From Solirubrobacteraceae bacterium (GTDB lineage: Bacteria > Actinomycetota > Thermoleophilia > Solirubrobacterales > Solirubrobacteraceae), in assembly GCA_025449845.1 (NCBI GenBank), contig JANWIP010000027.1, forward strand, positions 1 through 38,404: a stretch of DNA of 38,404 nt. Direction: 5' to 3'. The number at the start of each line of letters is the position of its first letter. The stretch's first letter is position 1. The translations under genes were made by a program, and so were the position numbers. Shown here piece after piece: positions 9,028-17,495 of this stretch. Under the pieces are notes generated by a model that saw only the letters and a program-made list of their open reading frames with translations, did not search any database and was not told the origin of the DNA.

Positions 9028-10406
9028 TTCTTTTTACAGCTCGGCACTCGCCCGTGGTTCTTGGCCACCGCTTCGCGATAGGCGGCGGCATTCTGTTCGA
9101 ACTGCGCGTAGCTTGAGGAGAAGACATGCTCGCCGCAGCCGTCGGCCGCGGCGACGTAGTAAAGGTAGGAGACGTGCGCGGGATGGGCGGCCGCGTGGAT
9201 CGAGGCGAGGCCAGGGTTGGCGATGGGGGTCGGCGGCAGGCCATGGTGAAGGCGCGTGTTGTACGGCGAAGGGTCGCGCAGCTGCGCTTCAGTGAGCGGC
9301 TGTGAGAAGTCGTTGAGGGCATAGCGGATGGTGGCGTCGATGCCGAGTGGAATGCCCTGATGCAGGCGGTTGTAAATCACCGCCGCGATCAACGGGCGGT
9401 CGCGTTCGACCTCGGCCTCCCGCTCGATCATCGAGGCGACGATAAGCAGCTGGTAGGGCGTGACACCCAGCGAGTGGGCGTGATGGATCTCCGTGTTACC
9501 GAAGTTTTCCTGGAAGGCGGCGAGCTGCTCGTTGACAAGGCGACCCACGGAAGCGCCCGTATAGAGATCGTAGGTGGCAGGGAAGAGAAAGCCCTCAAGG
9601 TTGGGTGTGCTGCGCGGCGCCCCGTAGCGCGTGGGGTGCAGCTGGGATGAGCGCACCGAGGCGGCGAGATAATCGCCCTTGAGACCTTCATCCTTGGCGA
9701 GCGCCGCGATATGGGCGCGTGTGTAGCCCTCGGGGATCGTCACCTTCATGACATGGGGCGGTGGCGGTGGCTTGTGGGTGCTGGCGCCGCTGAGCGATTG
9801 CGCGAGCAGCCAGATGGCGACGCCTACCGCTGCGAGAGCCAGCAGCGCTCCGAGTCGCGCCGGGATGTTCCGCGATCTCTTGGGAGCCTGGGTTTTCAAA
9901 GGCGGTGTTGCGATCGGCAGAGGCGGTATCGCGATGGGCATGGCCGCCGCTGGCTCTTCGACCGGCAATGCCTCCTCAGGCAGCTCCGCTATGGGCGGAT
10001 GCTCCTCCGGTGGCACCACCTCAGTCGGCGGCTCCTGCGCAGGCAGAGGCGCTTCAGGTAGAGACTCATCAGACAGCAACTCCCCGGTGGGCGACTGCTC
10101 CCCAGACAGAGACTCTTCGGACAGCACCTCCTCAGACAGCAACTCCCCGGTAGGCCGCTGCTCCCCAGACAGCAACTCCCCGGTAGGCGACTGCTCCCCA
10201 GACAGAGACTCTTCTGACAGCACCTCCTCGGGCAGCAACTCCCCGGTAGGCGGCTCCTGCTCAGACGGTGCCTCAACGGGCGCAGCCGACACCGGTGGCA
10301 GCCCCTGTCGCTGCCGTTCGCGTTCTTCGCGCGCGCGCTGACGCTCCTCAGCTGTGCGCTCGTGTGCGGTCTGCGATCGGTTGCGGGCGAACACGAGTTG
10401 CGTCAA
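9024..10406 (-). CDS. mltG: Endolytic murein transglycosylase MltG (YceG), with repeat-rich N-terminus
   Basis: MltG cuts nascent peptidoglycan strands at the outer face of the membrane and sets glycan length. The 460-residue protein has an unusually long cytoplasmic N-terminus (1-183). It begins with an Arg/Glu-rich segment and continues as an acidic Pro/Glu/Ser region built of repeated PTGELL units. A single membrane helix lies at about 185-206. The LysM-like and catalytic YceG domain follows, with the catalytic Glu330 in SMIEREAEV and the conserved YNRL and NTR motifs. The apparent start is TTG at 10406, two bases after the ruvX stop. A GTG four codons later is an alternative, and neither has a clear Shine-Dalgarno. 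Confidence 0.93.
   Translation of the reverse strand: MTQLVFARNRSQTAHERTAEERQRAREERERQRQGLPPVSAAPVEAPSEQEPPTGELLPEEVLSEESLSGEQSPTGELLSGEQRPTGELLSEEVLSEESLSGEQSPTGELLSDESLPEAPLPAQEPPTEVVPPEEHPPIAELPEEALPVEEPAAAMPIAIPPLPIATPPLKTQAPKRSRNIPARLGALLALAAVGVAIWLLAQSLSGASTHKPPPPPHVMKVTIPEGYTRAHIAALAKDEGLKGDYLAASVRSSQLHPTRYGAPRSTPNLEGFLFPATYDLYTGASVGRLVNEQLAAFQENFGNTEIHHAHSLGVTPYQLLIVASMIEREAEVERDRPLIAAVIYNRLHQGIPLGIDATIRYALNDFSQPLTEAQLRDPSPYNTRLHHGLPPTPIANPGLASIHAAAHPAHVSYLYYVAAADGCGEHVFSSSYAQFEQNAAAYREAVAKNHGRVPSCKKK
10074..10250 (-). repeat. In-gene tandem repeats in mltG (PTGELL units)
   Basis: The region encodes residues about 53-111. A 21-residue unit starting PTGELL occurs at 53 and 85, an 11-residue shortened copy at 74, and a fourth start at 106. 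The DNA of the copies is nearly identical, pointing to recent slippage. The tract would vary the length of an acidic cytoplasmic tail. Confidence 0.85.
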
Positions 10407-10408
10407 GA

Positions 10409-10852
10409 CTAACGGGAGGAGGCGGAATGCTGCGCACGGTGTCTGGCCGCTAGCCAGCCCTCCAGCATATGGGCCGCCGCGCGTGAGTCCTCCGCTGTGG
10501 TGGCGCCCTCCATGCGCTGGGCCATGCGCGTGGTAAAGCGCTCGTCGTGCATCTCGACGGGCACACCCTGGTCGGCGGGGTCGGGCTGGGCGGATTTCAA
10601 TTCCCGCGAGAGGCGGCGCACGAACTCGCGCGTCTCGCTTGTCTGCATGGTGTCCTCGCCACGCAGCGAGAGCGGTAGCCCCACCACCACCCTTTCCACC
10701 TCACGCGTGGCGATCAATGTCGTGAGCGCCGCCATGCCGCGCTTGGTGAGCGGGCGAGGGATGATGTCGATGGGTGTGACGATGGTGCCGGTGGGATCGC
10801 TGAGGGCGCAACCGCAGCGGGCGCTGCCGTAGTCGAGACCCAAGACTCGCAT
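10409..10852 (-). CDS. ruvX: RuvX/YqgF RNase H-fold nuclease (pre-16S rRNA processing, Holliday junction resolvase-like)
   Basis: A 147-residue RNase H-like protein of the YqgF family, needed for maturation of the 16S rRNA 5' end in bacteria. It has the first acidic motif GLDYGSARCG near residues 5-14, the VVVGLPLSLRG strand with the second acidic region, and the HDERFTTRMA motif with the third acidic residue near 110. Family length is normal. Its ATG overlaps the alaS stop by one base (TGATG) and its stop lies two bases before mltG, so alaS-ruvX-mltG-aroE form a tight operon. Confidence 0.95.
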   Translation of the reverse strand: MRVLGLDYGSARCGCALSDPTGTIVTPIDIIPRPLTKRGMAALTTLIATREVERVVVGLPLSLRGEDTMQTSETREFVRRLSRELKSAQPDPADQGVPVEMHDERFTTRMAQRMEGATTAEDSRAAAHMLEGWLAARHRAQHSASSR

Positions 10853-13692
10853 CAGCCGTCTGATCGGGGGATAGAGGGGCCCGGCTCGCCGCCTCCGGCG
10901 GCTGCGCCACCCTCTGATCGGGGAATAGAGGGGCCCGGCTCGCCGCCTCCGGCGGCTGCGCCACCCTCTAGAGCCGCCTCGATTGCGGCCCGTCCCGCGG
11001 CAAGCGCCTCCGCCAGCTTCTCCGGCTGGCGTCCACCCGCCTGCGCGACGGTATCGCGGCCACCTCCGCCGCCGCCGGCGACCTCGGCCGCGGCCTTGAC
11101 TATGGCGCCTGCCTTCACGCCCTTCTGCACCAGCGCGGGAGCGACGCCCGCAACGAGGTGCACGCGCCCATCGACGGCGGCGCCGAGCACGACGGCCGCC
11201 TCCGGCAGCTTTCCCCTGACGCGATCGAGCACACCCATCAGCGCCTTTGCGTCGGGCAGCTGGAGCACGGCAGTGAGCACCTGAGCACCCGCGAGCTCCT
11301 CGGCCTGCTGGGCCAGCGCATCCACATCTATATCTACACCGGAGGGGCCGGCTCCCCCGCTCTTACGCTCCTTCTCAAGCCGCTTACGCTCCAGCTCGCG
11401 CTCGCGCACTGCCTCGGGTGCGCCCTCGGGCCGCGTGCGCAGCGTGGCGGCGATGTCCTGCAGCAGGCGGTCATGCTCGCGCAGCAGCTCCACGGCACCG
11501 GCCCCGGTGAGCGCTTCGATACGCCGCACGTTGGCCGCGCTGGAGGTCTCCGCCAGGATGCGGAAGGCGCCGATCTCAGCCGTGCTGCGCACGTGCGTCC
11601 CCCCGCACAGCTCACGCGAGTACTCACCCTCCCCCACCTCGACCATGCGCACGACATCGCCGTACTTCTCCCCGAAGAGGGCCATGGCACCCAGCCGCTT
11701 GGCCTCATCGAGCGTGGTAGTGATGGGGCGCACCGGGTCTCCCTGGGCGATCCACGCGTTGACCTGATCCTCGACATCGCGCAACTCCTGGGTGCTCATG
11801 GCCTGCGAATGGCTGAAGTCAAAGCGCAGCTTGTCGGGTCCCACGTAGGAGCCGGCCTGGCGCACATGGCCGCCCAGCCGCGCACGCAGCGCGGCGTGCA
11901 GCAGGTGCGTGGCCGTGTGGTTGCGCTCGGAGGCGCGGCGTGCGGAGCGATCGACACGCGCCAGCACGGCCTCCTCGGGACGCAGCGTGCCGCGCTCGAC
12001 CACGACGGCCAGCGCCTGATCGTCGCCGAGTCGAAAGACGCCCTCCACACGCGCGGCGCAGTCGCCGCTCAAGCATTCGACAGTGCCCGCGTCGGACACC
12101 TGGCCGCCACCGGCCGCGTAGAAGGGGGACTCGGCCAGCTTCAGCAGCAGACGGCCGCCAGCCGCAACAGCTTGGCTGGCCGCAATAGCCTGGCCTGCCG
12201 CCGCCGAACTTCCTCCGTTCTCCGCATCCTCCCGGGAGCCGTTGACCTGTGCGAGCGCGCCCACCGTCGTGCGCTGCTCATCGGTCTCATAGCCGGTGAA
12301 GTGCGTCTGAAAGCCCGCTCCTTCCGCCAGCTCCCGCGCCAGCTCACGCGCGTCCTCGCCGCCCGCGACGCTGCCGCCAGCCGCCCGCGCTCGCGCTCGC
12401 TGCTTGTCCATGAGTCGCTCAAAGCCCTCGTCATCTACCCCTAGCCCGTACTCGGCGGCCAGCTCCGTTGTCAACTCGAAGGGGAAGCCGAAGGTGTCGT
12501 GCAGCGTGAAGGCGTCCTGCGCGGCAATGCCCTCCTGCCCCTCCTGCCTAGCCTTGTCGATCAGGTCCTCGAGCAGCTTAGTGCCCTGCGCGAGCGTGCG
12601 CCCAAAGCCCTCCTCCTCAGAGGACAGCCACTTGCCGATCGCCTCATGCTGCTCTCGCAGTTCGGAGTACGTGGCGCCCATCAGCTCGGTGACCGTGTCG
12701 GCGTAGCGCGTGAGGAAGCCCGGGGGCATGTCCAGTGCGCGGCCATGCTGGATCGCGCGGCGCATCACCCGGCGCAGCACGTAGCCGCGATCTTCGTTTG
12801 AAGGCACCACACCGTCGGCCACAAGGAACGTCATCGCTCGGGTGTGATCCGCGAGGATGCGCAGCGAGCGGTCGGCGCCGGCGTCTTCACCGTAAGCGCG
12901 CCCGGACAGCTCCTGCCCGAGATCGAGCAGCGGCTGGAACTGATCGGTTTCGAACACCGAGGGCTTGTCCTGCAGGATCGCCGCCATGCGGTTCAGGCCG
13001 AGGCCGGTATCGATATTGCGCGCCGGCAATTCGCTGAGCGTGTTGGCCGGCTGCTGATTGAACTGCATGAACACCAGATTCCAGTACTCCAGGAAACGCT
13101 CGTTCTCGCCTCCCGGCAGATCGTCCTCGCTGCCGAACTGAACTCCTCGGTCCAGATACAGCTCAGAGCACGGCCCGCACGGGCCGGTCGGACCGCCCTG
13201 CCAGAAGTTCTCCGAGCGTGGGCAGCGCACGATCCGCTCGCCGGGCACCCCCATGTCCTGCCACAGCTCGATGGCCTCCTCGTCGGGGCCGAGCCCCAGC
13301 TCCTCGTCTCCCTCGAAAACCGTCACCCAGATGTCCTCGCGGGTGAACCCGAAGACCTCAAGTGACAGCTCCCAGGCGAAGCGAACTGCCTCCTCCTTGA
13401 AGTAATCGCCGATCGAGAAGTTGCCTAGCATCTCAAAGAAGGTCAGGTGCCGGGCGGTGTTGCCGACGTTGCCGATGTCCACCGTGCGAAAGCACTTCTG
13501 GCAGCTCGTCAGACGTGGAGCGGGCGGCTGCTCCTGACCGAGGAAGTAGGGCTTCAGCGGGTGCATCCCCGCGACCGTCAGCAGCGCCGAGGGGTCATGC
13601 GCGGAAGGCACCAGCGAGGCCGAGGGTATGCGCTTGTGCCCGCGCTCCTCGAAGAAGCCCAGATAGCGCTCGCGGATTTCATCCGATGTCAT
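10852..13692 (-). CDS. alaS: Alanyl-tRNA synthetase
   Basis: Charges tRNA-Ala. The 946-residue protein has the class II catalytic core at the N-terminus (RYLGFFEERGH, PSALLTVAGMHPLKPYF, FFEMLGNFSIGDYFK), then the editing domain. The editing zinc-site residues are HxxxH in HTATHLLHA and CxxxH in CGGTHVRS. A C-Ala/DHHA1 region ends in GGGGGGRD and the usual closing helix. Beyond that helix is an extra Gly/Ala/Pro tail made of two copies of an 18-residue unit, encoded by a 54-base tandem duplication; this is not part of the conserved enzyme. Eleven bases separate the start from the upstream mnmA gene. Confidence 0.97.
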   Translation of the reverse strand: MTSDEIRERYLGFFEERGHKRIPSASLVPSAHDPSALLTVAGMHPLKPYFLGQEQPPAPRLTSCQKCFRTVDIGNVGNTARHLTFFEMLGNFSIGDYFKEEAVRFAWELSLEVFGFTREDIWVTVFEGDEELGLGPDEEAIELWQDMGVPGERIVRCPRSENFWQGGPTGPCGPCSELYLDRGVQFGSEDDLPGGENERFLEYWNLVFMQFNQQPANTLSELPARNIDTGLGLNRMAAILQDKPSVFETDQFQPLLDLGQELSGRAYGEDAGADRSLRILADHTRAMTFLVADGVVPSNEDRGYVLRRVMRRAIQHGRALDMPPGFLTRYADTVTELMGATYSELREQHEAIGKWLSSEEEGFGRTLAQGTKLLEDLIDKARQEGQEGIAAQDAFTLHDTFGFPFELTTELAAEYGLGVDDEGFERLMDKQRARARAAGGSVAGGEDARELARELAEGAGFQTHFTGYETDEQRTTVGALAQVNGSREDAENGGSSAAAGQAIAASQAVAAGGRLLLKLAESPFYAAGGGQVSDAGTVECLSGDCAARVEGVFRLGDDQALAVVVERGTLRPEEAVLARVDRSARRASERNHTATHLLHAALRARLGGHVRQAGSYVGPDKLRFDFSHSQAMSTQELRDVEDQVNAWIAQGDPVRPITTTLDEAKRLGAMALFGEKYGDVVRMVEVGEGEYSRELCGGTHVRSTAEIGAFRILAETSSAANVRRIEALTGAGAVELLREHDRLLQDIAATLRTRPEGAPEAVRERELERKRLEKERKSGGAGPSGVDIDVDALAQQAEELAGAQVLTAVLQLPDAKALMGVLDRVRGKLPEAAVVLGAAVDGRVHLVAGVAPALVQKGVKAGAIVKAAAEVAGGGGGGRDTVAQAGGRQPEKLAEALAAGRAAIEAALEGGAAAGGGEPGPSIPRSEGGAAAGGGEPGPSIPRSDG
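10859..10966 (-). repeat. 54-bp tandem duplication at the 3' end of alaS
   Basis: Two 54-base copies (10859-10912 and 10913-10966) differ at one position. Each contains a perfect hairpin, GCCGCC-TCC-GGCGGC. They encode the repeated tail of AlaS and stop just short of the ruvX start. Confidence 0.9.
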
Positions 13693-13703
13693 GCTGGATG
13701 ATC

Positions 13704-15224
13704 TTAATGAGCTGGCGCGGTATGACCAGCGCGGCCCGAGGCCAGCGGCTTCTCAGGCGGTGCCGTGATCGTGCCATAGCCGACGATCAGCTCGCCAGCG
13801 AACAGGCACGCCATCTGGCCGGGGGCGGTGCGCTCGATCGGTTCCTCAAGCTCAACCTCTACGTAGCTATGTCGACCCGGCTCCGCAGGCTGACCCAAGC
13901 GACAGGGCACTCTGCGCCCACGTGAGCGCACCTTGATGTGATCCACCACAGTGCCCTCGCGACGCAAGGTGACGTCACGCACGGTGACGCTGCTCGTCAG
14001 CAGCGCCTCGCGCGGGCCCACCGTCACAGTGTTGGCCCGAGAGTCGGTCCCCAGTACGTACAACGGCTCCCTGCCCCCAAGGCCCAACCCATGGCGCTGG
14101 CCGATAGTGAAGGAGCGACTGCCCTTGTGCGCGCCCAACTCCTGGCCATCCAGGTCTACGATTGGTCCGGGACTGCCCTCCAAGTCGCCGTGGCGCTCCA
14201 GGAAGCGCGTCAAGCCTGTGCCAGCCAGGAAGCACAGGTCCTGCGAGTCGGGCTTGCGCGCAACCGCCAGCCCCTCGCGCTCGGCCAGCTCGCGCACCTG
14301 CGTCTTGTGCATGTCCCCCAAGGGAAAACGCAGACGCGCCAGGGACTCTGGCGCCAGACCGGAGAGGACGTAACTCTGATCCTTCACCGGATCGAGCGCC
14401 ATGCGCAATAGCGGCGAGGAGCCAGGAGAATCGTCTTCGCGCACACGCGCATAGTGGCCCGTCACCAATGTCTCGCTGCCCAGCCTGTGCCCCAGCTCGA
14501 GCATTGCCTCCAGGCGCACATTGCCGTTGCAGCGCACACACGGATTAGGGGTCTCCCCTTCCGCGTGACCTGCAAGCCAGTGATCGACGACCCCCGTGCG
14601 GAACTCCTCGCGCAGATCGATCGACAGATGCGGCACCCCCATGCGATGCGCCGCCTCGCGCGCACCTCTCACTGCCTGCGCCGAGCAGCAGCTGCGCTCG
14701 CCGTCGTTCTCTGGATCAGACCACAGCTCAAGCGTCACCGCGACTACCTCAGCGCCGCTCTTTGCCGTCATCACCGCCGCCACCGCACTGTCCACGCCGC
14801 CGCTCATAGCCACCACCGCCCTGCCCTCCACGGCCTGTAGCTGTGTCTGCGCGCGTGCGGCCATGCCCAGCGCGCGGTGCAAAGCGTCCGCTGCCAGTTC
14901 CGCCGCATGACGCTTGGCGGGACTCAGGCCGCCCAGCTCCTCGGCGATGTCATCCACGCCAATGCGCGCTGCCTCCAGCAACGGAGCCCCGCTGATGAGA
15001 TTCACCACCGCGCTCCCCGCGGCAATCGCGGCGCCGCAGCCGTGGGCATCGAAGCCCGCGTCCGCCACCCGTCCTTCGGGGTCGCTCGGATGGATGAGAA
15101 GCGACACCCTGATCAGATCGCCGCATGCGGCGCCACCGGCAGCGCCCGTGACGGCACCCGCGGGTGTGTGTCCCCGTCCAGTGGGTCGTTCCAGATGCTG
15201 GGCCAGCGCCGTTTCGACACTCAT
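13704..15224 (-). CDS. mnmA: IscU/NifU-like domain fused to tRNA 2-thiouridylase MnmA
   Basis: MnmA thiolates U34 of Lys, Glu and Gln tRNAs using ATP. From the ATG at 15224 there are 506 residues; a TTG at 15260 could add twelve. Residues about 20-120 form an IscU/NifU-type iron-sulfur scaffold domain with C34 (AACGD), C63 (HGCGAAIAAGS) and H106 (KRHAAELAADAL). The usual third cysteine next to that His is Ala107. MnmA follows with PP-loop AMSGGVDSA at about 139-147, first catalytic cysteine C229 in NPCVRC and second cysteine C331 in SQDLCFL. The fusion suggests that cluster assembly or sulfur delivery is built into the enzyme. This is inference from domain content. Confidence 0.92.
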   Translation of the reverse strand: MSVETALAQHLERPTGRGHTPAGAVTGAAGGAACGDLIRVSLLIHPSDPEGRVADAGFDAHGCGAAIAAGSAVVNLISGAPLLEAARIGVDDIAEELGGLSPAKRHAAELAADALHRALGMAARAQTQLQAVEGRAVVAMSGGVDSAVAAVMTAKSGAEVVAVTLELWSDPENDGERSCCSAQAVRGAREAAHRMGVPHLSIDLREEFRTGVVDHWLAGHAEGETPNPCVRCNGNVRLEAMLELGHRLGSETLVTGHYARVREDDSPGSSPLLRMALDPVKDQSYVLSGLAPESLARLRFPLGDMHKTQVRELAEREGLAVARKPDSQDLCFLAGTGLTRFLERHGDLEGSPGPIVDLDGQELGAHKGSRSFTIGQRHGLGLGGREPLYVLGTDSRANTVTVGPREALLTSSVTVRDVTLRREGTVVDHIKVRSRGRRVPCRLGQPAEPGRHSYVEVELEEPIERTAPGQMACLFAGELIVGYGTITAPPEKPLASGRAGHTAPAH

Positions 15225-15293
15225 ACCGTCGAGTGTAAGGGCCTGGAAGCGGGGCACCAAGACGTGCCCGCCGCCAGGGCGTGCGGCGCGCTG

Positions 15294-16118
15294 CTAGCCC
15301 TGGTGCGTGGAAGCCTGCTTGGCTTCCTTGATGCCTTGTTCGATCGCGTACTGATCGATAAGGCCAGCCATTGTCAGTGCAAGTCCCTTCTTGCTGACTA
15401 CCAGTAGCGTGGGCGTCTGCAGAACCTGCACGTTTCTGGTCAGCGAGCCATAGCGACCAACCTGACTCGCCAGGGCCACGTGTACCGAGACCGTGCCTTT
15501 GAGATGGCTCGATACAGACATCACCGCCTGGTGCACCGACTTGTCGTCGGTGGACTTGGGGTTCCAGAACAGCAGCAGAACGGTCTTACCCTGCCCCAGC
15601 TCGTGCTTGAGCACCGCCTGCTGGGCGGCTACCTGTGCCGCCGCCGTGGCGGATGCACCTGGATGCCCGGGGGCTGGCCGATGCACGACTGTCTTGTGCA
15701 CCACAACATGAGTAGGGGCGCTCGCCGCGTGCTGAGTAGAAGGAGTACTCGTGGTGCTGGGGGCCGCTTCGTTTGAAGCCTGCGCGGAATTTCTCTGCAA
15801 TTGGGCTGCGTTATTTTCGGACGTCTTCACCGCGCCGTGTGCCTTAGCGATAGCGCGTGTCAGACCTTCAACGCCGGGGGCCGAACCGTGGTAGGTGGAC
15901 GTGCCTGCTCCCGGTGAAGCGGAGTTCGAGTTCGCCGCCGACACATGGGCGACCGGGGCGGGCGCGGATGCTGAAGGGCTTGAGCCGGGGCGATGCAGCA
16001 CCGCGAACCACGCCAGCGCGAGCACTCCCAGCGCTGCCAGGGCGATTTGATAGGGACGGGAAATCTGCGCCATCCTCCCTGCATTCGGCATTTGCGCGAG
16101 CAAAGTTGAGCCCTGCAT
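15294..16118 (-). CDS. Membrane-anchored thioredoxin-fold-like protein lacking CXXC
   Basis: A 274-residue protein (about 259 if it starts at ATG 16073). A single N-terminal membrane helix (IALAALGVLALAWFAVL) is followed by a long Ala/Ser/Thr/Pro-rich extracytoplasmic linker of about 120 residues. A C-terminal domain of about 105 residues has thioredoxin-like features: VLLLFWNPKSTDD where thioredoxins have FWAxWCxxC, and VLQTPTLLVV resembling the cis-Pro loop. The catalytic cysteines are replaced by Asn-Pro-Lys-Ser, so disulfide chemistry is unlikely; a binding or structural role is more plausible. It sits between hisS and mnmA on the same strand. Function unknown. Confidence 0.7.
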   Translation of the reverse strand: MQGSTLLAQMPNAGRMAQISRPYQIALAALGVLALAWFAVLHRPGSSPSASAPAPVAHVSAANSNSASPGAGTSTYHGSAPGVEGLTRAIAKAHGAVKTSENNAAQLQRNSAQASNEAAPSTTSTPSTQHAASAPTHVVVHKTVVHRPAPGHPGASATAAAQVAAQQAVLKHELGQGKTVLLLFWNPKSTDDKSVHQAVMSVSSHLKGTVSVHVALASQVGRYGSLTRNVQVLQTPTLLVVSKKGLALTMAGLIDQYAIEQGIKEAKQASTHQG

Positions 16119-16202
16119 GAGGCCATGGACGTGGAGCCCTTCGCCTGGGTGATCCCGCCGATTGGCTGAATGCCTTCTGCGGCCTCGCGTTTTGCGCGAC
16201 CG

Positions 16203-17495
16203 CTACAGGTCGCGCAAACGCCGCAGCACGGTGTGCACCACCGTGTCAGTTGCCATCGTCTCCTGTGCCCCTCCGCCTTGCATGTTCTTCAGCACCGTCT
16301 CTTGCTCACCCACGATCGCTACGTAGCGGGCATTCATCTTGGCGGCCTGCCCCAGCTGTCCCTTCAGCGAACGGTTCGCCAACTCCATCTGAGCCGTCAA
16401 GCCTGCTGAGCGGGCCTCGCGCAGGATTCCGAACGCAGCCGTCCTGACCGCACCACGCGGCCAACCCTGCCCCCCTTGTGGGGGCTTTTTCAAATCCGTC
16501 CACGCCACGTACACGTCCGGCGCCGCAGCCCCCGCTGCCGGCGGTGTGCCCGCGAGCAGGATGCGCTCGATGCCCGCCGCCCAGCCCATTCCCGGGGTAG
16601 GAGGTCCGCCGAGCTGTGCTATCAGGCCATCGTAGCGCCCGCCCCCGCCCACGCCGCTCTGCGCGCCCAGATCGTCTGATGTGAACTCGAAGACCGTGCG
16701 CGTGTAGTAGTCGAGGCCTCGGACCAGGCTGGGGTCGACTTCGTAGGCCACATCCGCCTCGCGCAGCAGCGCGCATACCTCCACGAAGTGCGCTTTGTCT
16801 TCCTCATCGAGCTGATCGAGCAGGCGCGGCGCGCTCTGCATCACTGCCCTCGTGCCCTCGTGATCGGAATCGAAAGCCCGCAGGGGGTTCAGCTCGATGC
16901 GAGCTTTTACCTCCTCGGACAGGCTCGCTTCATGCTCGCGCAGGTATGTCTGCAAAAGCTCGCGATGCGCCATGCGGCTGTCGGGGCTGCCGAGGCTCGA
17001 TATGCGCAGGCGCACGCTGACCCCTAACTCTGCCAGCAGCGTGCCCAGCAGCACGATCGACTCCGCGTCAACCGCCGGGTCCTCGCTGCCCAGCGCCTCC
17101 GCGCCCACCTGCCAGAACTGTCTGTAGCGGCCAGCCTGCGCACGCTCGTAGCGAAAGAAGCTCGACAGGTACCACAGCTTCACGGGCTGTGGGCGCTTGT
17201 GCATGCCGTGCTCCACATAGGCCCGGCACACCGGCGCCGTGCCCTCGGGGCGCAACGTCAGCGAGCGTCCGCCGCCATCGGTGAGCGTGTACATCTCCTT
17301 CTGCACGATGTCCGTGGACTCCCCCACGCCTCGTGCGAACAACTCTGTGGCCTCAAGCGTCGGCGTCTCGATGCGCTCGTAGCCCGCGCCCTCCAGGATC
17401 GCCCTGGCCTTTGCCTCGACCGTGGCGCGCATCGTCGCCTGCTCCCCCAGCACGTCGAACGTGCCCCTGGGCGCCTTTAGCTTCGGGGCGCTCAA
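16203..17495 (-). CDS. hisS: Histidyl-tRNA synthetase
   Basis: Charges tRNA-His. A 430-residue class II synthetase with PRGTFDVL at the start, motif 2 region RPEGTAPVCRAYVEH with FFRYERAQAGRYRQFWQVGAE, the histidine motif LVRGLDYYTRTVFEF and motif 3 GMGWAAGIER. A C-terminal anticodon-binding domain runs from about 330. Within it, an insert encoded near 16470-16490 (KKPPQGGQG) creates a hairpin plus T-run on the opposite strand. The start overlaps the stop of the upstream MBL hydrolase gene by four bases, so coupling is likely. Confidence 0.97.
   Translation of the reverse strand: MSAPKLKAPRGTFDVLGEQATMRATVEAKARAILEGAGYERIETPTLEATELFARGVGESTDIVQKEMYTLTDGGGRSLTLRPEGTAPVCRAYVEHGMHKRPQPVKLWYLSSFFRYERAQAGRYRQFWQVGAEALGSEDPAVDAESIVLLGTLLAELGVSVRLRISSLGSPDSRMAHRELLQTYLREHEASLSEEVKARIELNPLRAFDSDHEGTRAVMQSAPRLLDQLDEEDKAHFVEVCALLREADVAYEVDPSLVRGLDYYTRTVFEFTSDDLGAQSGVGGGGRYDGLIAQLGGPPTPGMGWAAGIERILLAGTPPAAGAAAPDVYVAWTDLKKPPQGGQGWPRGAVRTAAFGILREARSAGLTAQMELANRSLKGQLGQAAKMNARYVAIVGEQETVLKNMQGGGAQETMATDTVVHTVLRRLRDL

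Noticed and set aside
10074..10966. Repeats in mltG and alaS as a CRISPR array
   Set aside because: Units are directly adjacent, have no unique spacers and stay in coding frame.
11158..12444. 428-codon plus-strand open frame opposite alaS
   Set aside because: Antisense to a clear alaS; the composition (His/Arg/Leu/Gln-rich) is typical of a high-GC shadow frame.
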